Below, piece by piece: positions 15,806 to 22,866 of a stretch of DNA of 64,000 nt. Under the pieces are notes generated by a model. It did no database searches. It was not told where the DNA came from and saw only the letters and a program-made list of their open reading frames with translations. Every line of letters begins with the position of its first letter. Within the stretch, counting starts at the first letter, position 1. The stretch is taken from assembly GCF_041397485.1 (NCBI RefSeq), contig NZ_JAWKWO010000002.1:62001-126000 (forward strand), read 5' to 3'. Origin of the DNA: Zhengella sp020637775. GTDB taxonomy: Bacteria; Pseudomonadota; Alphaproteobacteria; Rhizobiales; Rhizobiaceae. The translations under genes were made by a program, and so were the position numbers.

Positions 15806-16714
15806 TCAGATACTGGCGGCTTTCTCGATCAGGGCGGCGAGCATTCTTTCTTCGTCCGCTGTCAGGTCGGTCAGCGGCGGGCGAACGCCGCCGGCCTGGA
15901 AACCGGTCAGCCGGACACCGGCCTTGATTGCGGAAACGGCATATCCCTTCTGGCGGTTGCGGATGGCCATGAAGGGATAGAAGAATTCCTTGAGAATCTG
16001 CTCCGTCCGTGCCCGCTCGCCGGCGCGCAGGGCGCGGTAGAATTCCATTGCCAGCGCGGGCACGAAGTTGAACACAGCCGAGGAATAGGTGGTGAACCCG
16101 GCACCCAGATAGGCCTCGGCGAAGAGTTCTGCCGTGGGCATTCCGCCCAGATAGGTCAACCGGTCGCCCATCGTCGCCGTGATCTGCCGGACCAGTCCGA
16201 TATCGCCGGACCCGTCTTTGAAGCCGACGAGATTGGGGCATTCCTCGCAAAGCCGCTTGAGTGTGTCAGGCTGGATGATCGAGTTGTCGCGATTGTAGAC
16301 CATCACGCCCATGCCGGTGGCGTCGCAGACCTGCTTCACATGCCGGTAAAGGCCTTCCTGCGGCGCTTCGATCAGGTAATGCGGCAACAGGAGAATGCCG
16401 TCGCCGCCAGCCTTCTCCACCGACCTGGCGATCTCGACCGCGATTCCGGTTCCATAGCCGCAGCCGGCCACGATGGGCGTCGTGCCGGCCGATGCCTTGG
16501 CAGCCGAGACGATGGCCGGAATCTCGTGCGGCGCCAGCGAGAAGAACTCTCCCGTTCCGCCCGCGGCAAAGAGAACCGATGCACCGAAACCCGAAAGCCA
16601 GCCGATATGCTCCCGGTACGGCCCCTCGGTGAACGCGCCTTCGGAATCGAAGGCGGTGACGGGAAACGAAAGCAGTCCCGCGCCGAGCGCAGACTTCAGT
16701 TCTTCGGGGGTCAT
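15806..16714 (-). CDS. kdgD: 5-dehydro-4-deoxyglucarate dehydratase
   Basis: The 302-residue protein is a DapA-superfamily TIM barrel with the Schiff-base Lys166 in NLVGFKDGSGD, Tyr140 in VMVYNRDN, and FAAGGTGEFFSL at the substrate-carboxylate site. KdgD converts 3-deoxy-2-keto-hexarate to 2-ketoglutarate semialdehyde, CO2 and water. NRDN and the FAAGGTGEFFSL block favour KdgD over N-acetylneuraminate lyase or DapA. ATG 16714 is chosen over an upstream start at 16756 because family members begin MTPEELK. It is the first gene of the gci operon; two palindromes lie upstream. Confidence 0.9.
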   Translation of the reverse strand: MTPEELKSALGAGLLSFPVTAFDSEGAFTEGPYREHIGWLSGFGASVLFAAGGTGEFFSLAPHEIPAIVSAAKASAGTTPIVAGCGYGTGIAVEIARSVEKAGGDGILLLPHYLIEAPQEGLYRHVKQVCDATGMGVMVYNRDNSIIQPDTLKRLCEECPNLVGFKDGSGDIGLVRQITATMGDRLTYLGGMPTAELFAEAYLGAGFTTYSSAVFNFVPALAMEFYRALRAGERARTEQILKEFFYPFMAIRNRQKGYAVSAIKAGVRLTGFQAGGVRPPLTDLTADEERMLAALIEKAASI

Positions 16715-16783
16715 GGCGAGGCTATCCTGATGCTGGAGCGGAGATTGCCACACCATAGATAAGGCGCCACGATTCTGTCAATA

Positions 16784-16798
16784 ACTTATATGATAAGT
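16784..16798. promoter_or_regulatory. Operator-like palindrome upstream of kdgD
   Basis: ACTTATATGATAAGT is a 15-base near-perfect palindrome, 69 bases before the kdgD start. A second copy (13 of 15 bases alike on the opposite strand) lies near udh. The form resembles FadR-type GntR operators. No dedicated regulator gene is adjacent. Confidence 0.6.
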
Positions 16799-16963
16799 GG
16801 CCCATGGCAGGCAATCCTCCCGCCGCAACGCTTTCGGAAACGGAAGCGGGTCTGCCTGCTGCCGGCAGATCCGGTGAAAGCCGCACCGCTTCGCGTGTTC
16901 ATTGGTGACCAGCTTGACAAGAGGGCCTGTCGGAGCAGATGGAAGGCCTGCCTGTCCTTGACT

Positions 16964-16978
16964 ATTTATCATACAAGT
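16964..16978. promoter_or_regulatory. Operator-like palindrome upstream of udh
   Basis: ATTTATCATACAAGT reads on the minus strand as ACTTGTATGATAAAT, matching the kdgD-side site at 13 of 15 bases. The pair would let one regulator control both divergent arms of the uronate pathway. Confidence 0.6.
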
Positions 16979-17120
16979 CTATGGTCTGAACCATCGCTCG
17001 GAGCGGGTGGCGCCATTCTTGAAGGGCGCGGCCGCGATCTGCGGCGGTCCGTTCGTCATGGCGGAAACCGTGCCGGGATCCGGCCCCGCCGCTCAAGCCG
17101 TCATCAACTGGGGAAGGGCC

Positions 17121-17918
17121 ATGCTTGACCGTATTCTGATAACGGGTGCCGCCGGTGGTGTGGGCAGCCAGCTGCGCCCCCTGCTTGCGCCGCTGGCAAG
17201 AACGCTGCGCCTTGCCGATATCTGCGGCATTGCCGATGTGGCCGCGAACGAGGAGGTCGTCACAGGCGATCTGGCCGACCCTGACGCCGTGAACGCGATG
17301 GTGGCGGGCGTGGATGGCATTGTTCACCTGGGTGGCGTGTCCACCGAGCAATCCTGGGCGAAGATCCGGCCTGCCAATATCGATGGCGTGTTTCATCTCT
17401 ATGAGGCAGCCCGCAGGAACGGAAACCCGCGGATCGTCTTTGCCAGTTCCAACCATGTGGTCGGCTACTACCGCCAGGATGAATATCTCGACAACAGGGC
17501 GCTGCCGAAGCCGGACGGTTTGTACGGCGTTTCAAAATGCTTCGGTGAGGCAATGGCCTCCATGTATCATGACAAGTTCGGAATCGAGACGGCCATCGTG
17601 CGGATCGGTTCTTGTTTCCCGGAACCGGCAGACCGCCGGATGTTGTCGAGCTGGCTGTCGGCGCAGGATTTCGCCCGTCTGATCGAGCGCTGCTTCAACG
17701 TCGCCCGGCTGGGCTGCCCCGTGATCTATGGAGCCTCTGCCAATGATACGCTGTGGTGGGACAATTCCCGCACAGCCTGGCTGGGCTGGCGTCCGCGGGA
17801 TTCGTCTGCGCCCTATCGCGAGAAGGTGGAGGCCGCTGAACCCGCACCTTCTCCGGATCATCCCGTGGCCAGATACCAGGGCGGCAATTTCACGGCTGAA
17901 CCGATCCGCGAGGACTGA
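17121..17918 (+). CDS. udh: NAD-dependent uronate dehydrogenase
   Basis: The 265-residue protein is a short-chain dehydrogenase-type enzyme with a Rossmann GAAGGVG motif at the N-terminus and catalytic Tyr135/Lys139 in LYGVSK. Ser residues in FASSNHVVGYY and the C-terminal NDTLWWDN are typical of Udh. It oxidises D-galacturonate or D-glucuronate to the 1,4- or 1,5-lactone, the substrate of the neighbouring Gci. ATG 17121 has GGGGAAGGG immediately before it; the frame continues upstream without a good start. It is divergent from kdgD-gci. Confidence 0.9.
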   Translation: MLDRILITGAAGGVGSQLRPLLAPLARTLRLADICGIADVAANEEVVTGDLADPDAVNAMVAGVDGIVHLGGVSTEQSWAKIRPANIDGVFHLYEAARRNGNPRIVFASSNHVVGYYRQDEYLDNRALPKPDGLYGVSKCFGEAMASMYHDKFGIETAIVRIGSCFPEPADRRMLSSWLSAQDFARLIERCFNVARLGCPVIYGASANDTLWWDNSRTAWLGWRPRDSSAPYREKVEAAEPAPSPDHPVARYQGGNFTAEPIRED

Positions 17919-17949
17919 GCCCGGATTGCCGGCCTCCTGAATGCAGCCG

Positions 17950-18951
17950 CTAGCCGGTCGCGGTGCCGGAAGCCAGGCTGGCCAGGATATCGCCTGCCAG
18001 CCTCAAGGAGCGCAGCCGGGCCTGCCGGTCATGGATCATGCCGGTGATCATGACCTCGTCCGGACGGTATGTCTCGATCAGCGCGGCCATTTGCCGGTGG
18101 GCGGTTTCGGCGGATCCGACCGCCGAGCAGGACAACGCCTGCCGTGCCGATGCGAGCACTTCGGCGGGGTATTCGGCTTCCAGGTCATGCATTGGCGGCG
18201 GCAGCCGGCCGGGCCGACCGGAGCGAAGACGGGCGAAGGACCGGATCTGCGAACTGCGCAGGAACAGGGCCTCCTCGTCGCTGTCGGCAACGACCATGCC
18301 CGCTGCCATCATGAAATGGGGCCGCTCCAGATAGGCCGAAGGCCGGAAAGCATCGCGGTAGACCATCGCGGCCTGTCCCAGCATCGCCGGCGCGAAATGC
18401 GAGGCAAAGGCATAGGGCAGACCCAGATGCGCGGCCAGTTGCGCGCCAAACAGGCTTGATCCGAGGATCCAGACGGGTACATGCGTCCCCTGGCCCGGCA
18501 CGGCACGCACAGGGCCTTCGCCATCGCCAAGGTAGCCCAGCAACTCCACCACATCGCGCGGAAACTGGTCGGCGGCCTCCATGTAGCGCCGCAAGGCCCG
18601 TGCGGTCGCGCCATCGGTTCCGGGCGCGCGCCCCAATCCCAGATCGATCCGTCCGGGATACAGGGTCTCCAGCGTGCCGAACTGTTCGGCAATGACCAGC
18701 GGCGCGTGGTTGGGCAGCATGATGCCACCGGCTCCGACACGGATTGTCCGCGTACCACCGGCCACATGCCCGATCACGACCGGCGTCGCCGCCGAGGCAA
18801 TACCCGGCATGTTGTGGTGCTCGGCCAGCCAGAACCGGTGAAAACCCGATTGTTCCGCCGCTTGTGCAAGCGCCAGCGTGTCGGCCAGCGCTTGCGAGGC
18901 GCTGGAGCCCTCGACAATGGGCGAAAGATCGAGAACGGAGAATCGTTGCAT
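17950..18951 (-). CDS. MsnO8-type LLM flavin-dependent monooxygenase
   Basis: The 333-residue protein has the bacterial-luciferase-like barrel: FHRFWLAEHHNMPGIASAAT, VGAGGIMLPNHAPLVIAEQ, YPGRIDLGLGRAPGTD and VWILGSS. These blocks are typical of the MsnO8/YwcH group of single-component luciferase-like oxidoreductases using reduced flavin. The substrate cannot be told. ATG 18951 (MQRFSVLDLSPI) is the family start; the longer frame upstream is discarded. It is convergent with udh, 31 bases apart. Confidence 0.85.
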   Translation of the reverse strand: MQRFSVLDLSPIVEGSSASQALADTLALAQAAEQSGFHRFWLAEHHNMPGIASAATPVVIGHVAGGTRTIRVGAGGIMLPNHAPLVIAEQFGTLETLYPGRIDLGLGRAPGTDGATARALRRYMEAADQFPRDVVELLGYLGDGEGPVRAVPGQGTHVPVWILGSSLFGAQLAAHLGLPYAFASHFAPAMLGQAAMVYRDAFRPSAYLERPHFMMAAGMVVADSDEEALFLRSSQIRSFARLRSGRPGRLPPPMHDLEAEYPAEVLASARQALSCSAVGSAETAHRQMAALIETYRPDEVMITGMIHDRQARLRSLRLAGDILASLASGTATG

Positions 18952-19145
18952 GCTGTGAACCTCTGTCCGCAGGAAAACGCAATCGGTCCATCGGAGTAAA
19001 GCAGAAATCGCCACGCGGCGCCGGTTTTCCGGGGGCTGGCCCGCGCGCATGCCGGGCGCAAGGCGCCTGGGAGGCGATGCGGATTTGCAGGCCTCGCAGA
19101 CCGGCCGGCAATGGAACTTGCAGGCCGGGACGAATGTCATTTCAT

Positions 19146-19161
19146 CTTATTTGACCATAAG
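19146..19161. promoter_or_regulatory. Copy of the CTTATTTGNCCATAAG palindrome
   Basis: CTTATTTGACCATAAG differs at one base from the copy upstream of the Ser/Gly lipoprotein gene (21650-21665). It lies about 195 bases upstream of the minus-strand monooxygenase gene and far from the LysR-like gene, so its target here is unclear. Confidence 0.55.
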
Positions 19162-19187
19162 GCCCGCAGATCGTTTTCTCGCGTTGC

Positions 19188-19224
19188 ATTTGTCATGCAT
19201 AGCCGCACACACTGCATGACAAAT
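19188..19224. repeat. Perfect 12-bp inverted repeat
   Basis: ATTTGTCATGCA (19188-19199) and TGCATGACAAAT (19213-19224) are perfect inverted repeats with a 13-base spacer. There is no T-run after either arm, so a protein-binding site or structured RNA is more likely than a terminator. Confidence 0.6.
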
Positions 19225-19982
19225 ATACGTCGGTTGGAGGGCATGTAGGGGGCACCTGCAGGTTACTGATCGATGTTTGTTGGCCGGGCGTCCGCTTGCT
19301 GCATGTCCTCGTGGCAGTTGAAGCCCCACCAGCGGGTGCCCGGCCGACCCTCTCATCCCGTTCATGTCAGCCCTGGATGCATGGAACCGCCGCTTCGCGC
19401 CGCCGTCCATGCGCGCCGGAAGGCATTCACCTCAAAAAATCTTGCCTGCTGCACGCGCCGAAGGCCTTGTCCGCGACAGGCCTGTTCACGGCGCGGCCGT
19501 CGGCAGCTTTCATGTGTGTGGTGGGTGTGGCCGCATCGGAGGAAACGGAAATGCCCGGCGCCTTGGCCGGGCCATGCCGGCCAGGCTGGGGCCAGTCTGG
19601 AGAGAAGCGGCCATGACATCCCTCAGGGGTGTGCCATGGCCGCCCTTCACGGCTAAATTGGTAAGGATTAGGCAGGGTTTACCAATGTGCAACCGCGATA
19701 ATGTCGCGGCCGGCCGTGAAAGAACCCATGAAAATTCGGGGAAAGTGAGGATCCTCAAATTTCATGGATATTCGATGGACTTTTTCCCCTCCGTCCTCTG
19801 CAAATCTTAACCTTTTCCGAAGGCGATCCGTTCGTCTCTAAAAAACGTATGGTTAAAACGCAGCGTTGGCTCTATCTGACCGTCCTGTCTCGGCTGCTGA
19901 TTTGCAAATCAACGTGAGGGTCGGTCAGGAACTTATCTGCAAAATAAAGAAACGATTGAAGCATCACTCCCGGGGCGAATTC

Positions 19983-20834
19983 ATGAGTCAGACAAAGGGC
20001 AAGAGCGGCGTTGACAAGTTGAACCTTCAGCACATGAAGATCGTCGCGGATGCCTTGCGCTCGGGGGACATCTCCCAGACCGCGCGAAAATACGGAATCA
20101 CGCAGCCCGGTGTGAGCTTCCACATCAACAAGTTCGAGGATGCGTTCGGTGTCGAACTCCTGCGCCGCGATGGCAACAGGTTCTACCCCTCGCCCGAGGG
20201 CCATGAGCTCAACACCGCTGTCGACGAACTGCAGCGGGCGCTGAACCGGTTTCAGGAACTCTACAGCCGCAGCCGCAGCCGCCGCTTCAAGGTGGGCATT
20301 GCCGCGGAACTGGGCACGGAGAGTTTCCTCGTCGATCAAATCGATTCAAAGGAAATGCTGCTGTCCTTCATGGATGCCGACAAGCTGAATCGTCTGTTTC
20401 GCACGGGGCATTTCGATCTCGCCGTCATCCCCGGCTACATGGATGACAAGAAGGATGATGTCCTTTCGGTGAGTTTCAACTGGTACAAGAACCGGCAAAC
20501 CGTGCTGAACGACCTGTCGACCCTCACCCATGTCGTTCCCACGGGGATCTGGGAGACCAACGAACAGGTCAAGCGCCTGTTTCAGGATTCGGTCTTGCCG
20601 GGCAATGTGGTTCTGGTCGACAACGCGCTGACGATCAGCCACCTGATCACGTTCAGGAACTTCATCGGCCTGCTCCCCGAACAGGCCGCGACCGGCGACA
20701 TGGAAGCGCTGGGCGGCGATTCCCAGGGCTACCGTGCCGTCAAGGCCGACTACGCCTACCTCGTCAATGAGAACATCGCCGGGAATCCGCTGGTGCGCCA
20801 GATCATAAGCGAACTCGGTGAGCCGCAGGATTGA
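19983..20834 (+). CDS. LysR-like regulator with divergent effector domain
   Basis: Residues about 10-75 form a LysR-type winged helix (SQTARKYGITQPGVSFHINKFEDAFGVELLRR). The remaining 200 residues keep a loose periplasmic-binding layout but without the usual LysR blocks, and are richer in Asp/Asn than normal. Length is 283 residues. ATG 19983 is chosen as the first start in good sequence context; an upstream in-frame ATG exists at 19866. It is followed by a strong terminator, so it is transcribed alone. Position next to the fibre cluster makes it a candidate regulator of that cluster. Confidence 0.75.
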   Translation: MSQTKGKSGVDKLNLQHMKIVADALRSGDISQTARKYGITQPGVSFHINKFEDAFGVELLRRDGNRFYPSPEGHELNTAVDELQRALNRFQELYSRSRSRRFKVGIAAELGTESFLVDQIDSKEMLLSFMDADKLNRLFRTGHFDLAVIPGYMDDKKDDVLSVSFNWYKNRQTVLNDLSTLTHVVPTGIWETNEQVKRLFQDSVLPGNVVLVDNALTISHLITFRNFIGLLPEQAATGDMEALGGDSQGYRAVKADYAYLVNENIAGNPLVRQIISELGEPQD

Positions 20835-20866
20835 GCGGTCGGGCCGCAACCTCGAAGCCATGAAAG

Positions 20867-20911
20867 AACGCCCCGGGACAGGTCATCGACGATGATCTCT
20901 CCCGGGGCGTT
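20867..20911 (+). terminator. Strong terminator after the LysR-like gene
   Basis: AACGCCCCGGGA (20867-20878) pairs perfectly with TCCCGGGGCGTT (20900-20911), followed by GTTCTT. The loop also contains a GATCATCG-like inner pairing. It may serve the convergent small gene too. Confidence 0.75.
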
Positions 20912-20973
20912 GTTCTTGGCCGGTTCCCGCGTTTATGTGCGCCCGCGCCTGCCGCGCCTGCCGGGCCGCGCGG

Positions 20974-21099
20974 TCAGGGGCGCGCCTGCCTGGAGGCGCG
21001 CGGTGTTGAAACAGCCCACAGGCACAGCCCGACGATTGCGCTGCAGGTCAGGAAACCGGTTGCAAAGCCGGCGATGAGAAGATTGAGCGTGTCGTACAT
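20974..21099 (-). CDS. 41-residue single-helix membrane protein
   Basis: A frame begins MYDTLNLLIAGFATGFLTCS, continues AIVGLCLWAVSTPRASRQARP, and stops at 20974. CGGAGTGG lies about seven bases before the ATG. It is one membrane helix with a basic tail. It lies 75 bases downstream of another small membrane protein on the same strand, so the two may be an operon. Function unknown. Confidence 0.5.
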   Translation of the reverse strand: MYDTLNLLIAGFATGFLTCSAIVGLCLWAVSTPRASRQARP

Positions 21100-21174
21100 T
21101 TTTTCCACTCCGAGCATGTTGGCCCGTCCGGTCACCGGTCTGCCACGCGGCTGCCACGATGCCGGCGGGCGCGG

Positions 21175-21345
21175 TTATCCGATGAGATACATGATGCCGG
21201 CGCCGATGAACGCGCCATAGATCGTGAACATGAGATAGGCGATGATATGCGCCGCGCCGCCGTCCTCGTCGCCGGACGTGAAATTGCCGGACGAGCGATA
21301 GTGCTTCACCAGGTGGCTGCCATCGATTTCGGTTGCTTCGTTCAA
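21175..21345 (-). CDS. 56-residue tail-anchored membrane protein
   Basis: The frame extends to 21438, but ACGGGAGA lies just before a TTG at 21345, giving a start at LNEATEIDGSHLVKHY. The product has a charged head and a C-terminal helix (AHIIAYLMFTIYGAFIGAGIMYLIG). No family recognised. It reads away from the fibre cluster, sharing the intergenic region that holds the 21646-21669 palindrome. Confidence 0.5.
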   Translation of the reverse strand: MNEATEIDGSHLVKHYRSSGNFTSGDEDGGAAHIIAYLMFTIYGAFIGAGIMYLIG

Positions 21346-21645
21346 GGCTGATTCTCCCGTTGCCGATGCGGCGATAAGAGAATTGGTCAAGCTTATGCGC
21401 AAAAAAGAGCGCCGCGATGCGTTGGGTTCTGCTGCCAATGGTCAAGCAAACGTGAAGAAAAACGGACGCATTGATGCGATCCTCACCCGTTGTCTTCCCG
21501 CCGCTGACACGAAGAACCGGATCAAGCGGCTGTTGGCCCCTGTTGAACGCGCAAATCGGCAGCCGGCCTGCGCCGTCTGCTTTCTGACGGCCTGCCATTT
21601 ATCTCCGATTTTCAACGAAGACCGTCCGGGAAACCGCAACCAGCA

Positions 21646-21669
21646 CACTCTTATTTGCCCATAAGAGTG
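21646..21669. promoter_or_regulatory. Palindrome upstream of the fibre cluster
   Basis: CACTCTTAT-TTGCCC-ATAAGAGTG is a perfect 9-bp inverted repeat ending 43 bases before the lipoprotein ATG. Its core CTTATTTGCCCATAAG recurs with small changes at 19146, 25408 (minus) and 26419, so it is more likely a regulator site than a terminator. Confidence 0.65.
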
Positions 21670-21712
21670 CCGCTCGATTGTCTGTCGTGGAAATCAAGAG
21701 GCAGGCATCAAC

Positions 21713-22150
21713 ATGTTTTTCAAGGTTACGAAAGTTTCCCGGCCGTTTGTGGCCGATTTATTCACTGGCACCGGAAGAAAGGCGGCAAGCGTCTCCTTGC
21801 TCCTTATGGGCGCCGTTTTCCTGTCGAGCTGCACCACGCAGGCCTGCCGCACACCGGAAGACATTGAAAGAAATCCGATCTGCAAGCCGCGGACGGGCGG
21901 GGAAGTTGGTGGTACTGGGTCCTCTTCCTCGTCCGGCGGCTCAGGCTCCACGGGCGGCGAGTCCTCCTCTGCCGGTGGCGGCAATTCCGGCGCATCGTCG
22001 GGCGGCGAGTCCTCCTCAGCCGGTGGCGGCAATGCGGATGCGTCGTCGGGTAGCGATTCGTCCTCGGCTGGCGGCGGTAGCGCGGGCGCTTCGTCCGGTG
22101 GTGAATCATCGTCTGCGGGCGGCGGTTCCGCTTCGGCTTCGGCATCGTGA
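21713..22150 (+). CDS. Lipoprotein with Ser/Gly-rich tandem repeats
   Basis: The 145-residue protein has a long N-terminal segment and a lipobox (AVFLSSC, Cys40), so the mature form is lipid-anchored, probably at the outer membrane. A short Cys-containing head (TTQACRTPEDIERNPICKP) is followed by low-complexity sequence with four 16-residue Gly/Ser repeats (residues 81-144). No known family recognised. It begins a run of secreted and fibre-related genes and overlaps the region just before the next gene. The flexible repeat could be a linker or spacer between membrane and a surface structure. Confidence 0.7.
   Translation: MFFKVTKVSRPFVADLFTGTGRKAASVSLLLMGAVFLSSCTTQACRTPEDIERNPICKPRTGGEVGGTGSSSSSGGSGSTGGESSSAGGGNSGASSGGESSSAGGGNADASSGSDSSSAGGGSAGASSGGESSSAGGGSASASAS
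21953..22144 (+). repeat. Four tandem 48-base repeats (GGESSSAGGG units)
   Basis: The repeats encode GGESSSAGGGNSGASS, GGESSSAGGGNADASS, GSDSSSAGGGSAGASS and GGESSSAGGGSASASA. DNA identity between units is lower than protein identity, with many synonymous changes (e.g. TCCTCCTCT, TCCTCCTCA, TCGTCCTCG, TCATCGTCT for SSS). This argues for selection on the protein rather than recent slippage. Confidence 0.85.
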
Positions 22151-22179
22151 TTCGCCGAAACGGATGCGGACGCTGTGTC

Positions 22180-22740
22180 ATGAGAAACCGGATTAATACA
22201 ACGAGGCCCGGCAGCGGCCTTTTGGCGGCCTGTGCCGCGGCATTTCTTGCCGGGCTCGTCTCCCCGGCCCCGGCTCAAGCCCAGAACGTGGGCTCGGCCG
22301 GGCAGAACTGGTCGTCCAGCTGGGGCTTTTCGTCCAGCGCCGACCGTAGCCTGCGTCTGCAACAGGCCCAGGTCATCCGCAATGCCGAGACGACGGCCGA
22401 TCCCTCGACCGTGGTCTACAACAACAACATCTATGACTACCGGTCCAACTACCAGGAAGTGAACACCGGCGGCGACAACACCGCCGCGGTCGACTACCAG
22501 ATCGGCGACAATATCGGCCAGAACACCAATGCCGTCGGCTCCATGAACACGGGTTCGACCGACATCACGGTGAACGGCAACGACAACGCCATCGATGCCA
22601 ACAACAGCGCCGACAATACCGGCTGCATCAACGGCAGCGTGCTCAACGAGACCCTGTCGCTCCTCGAGACGCTCAGCGAAGGCGGTGATCTGAACATCAA
22701 CAACGCTGCCGAAGCGATCAAGCAGACGCCGTGTGGATGA
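22180..22740 (+). CDS. Asn-rich secreted protein, curlin/HfaA-like candidate fibre subunit
   Basis: From ATG 22180 the 186-residue protein has a signal peptide (GLLAACAAAFLAGLVSPAPAQA), then a mature chain rich in Asn, Gln, Ser, Thr and Gly: VVYNNNIYDYRSNYQEVNT, NIGQNTNAVGSMNTGSTDIT and NGNDNAIDANNSADNTG. Such alternating N/Q/T-rich sequence is typical of curlin and holdfast-anchor HfaA proteins that polymerise as amyloid. The CsgG/HfaB-like pore gene follows, as in csg and hfa loci. It lacks clear CsgA-type repeat units, so HfaA-like is the better comparison. ATG 22147 upstream is possible but gives a poorer signal peptide. Confidence 0.6.
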   Translation: MRNRINTTRPGSGLLAACAAAFLAGLVSPAPAQAQNVGSAGQNWSSSWGFSSSADRSLRLQQAQVIRNAETTADPSTVVYNNNIYDYRSNYQEVNTGGDNTAAVDYQIGDNIGQNTNAVGSMNTGSTDITVNGNDNAIDANNSADNTGCINGSVLNETLSLLETLSEGGDLNINNAAEAIKQTPCG

Positions 22741-22866
22741 TGCCGTGGCCACGCAAGACAAAAGGAACCGTCTGCGCGCACCTGCTCCAGGTGCCGTTTC
22801 TCGTACCCGCCTCGGCCAATCGCCGCGTCGGTGCCCTCCCATGTGCCCAGCATTCGGTGCAGGTCG

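Larger units (their letters stand above)
19141..19982. other. Gene-free 840-base stretch rich in inverted repeats
   Basis: No frame here has a plausible protein and start. The stretch holds a CTTATTTGACCATAAG palindrome (19146-19161), a 12-bp inverted repeat (19188-19224), a GGCCATG/CATGGCC hairpin (19609-19641), an ATTGGTAA/TTACCAAT repeat (19657-19686), a CCGCGA-TAATG-TCGCGG hairpin (19693-19709), and nested CATGAAAATT/AAATTTCATG around TGAGGATCCTCA (19727-19766). Together these suggest a long regulatory region or an unrecognised RNA upstream of the LysR-like gene. Confidence 0.55.

Noticed and set aside
19273..19810. Several overlapping plus-strand frames of 106-148 codons
   Set aside because: Arg/Ala/Pro/Cys-rich frames in multiple phases with no ribosome sites or family features; the inverted repeats explain the region better.
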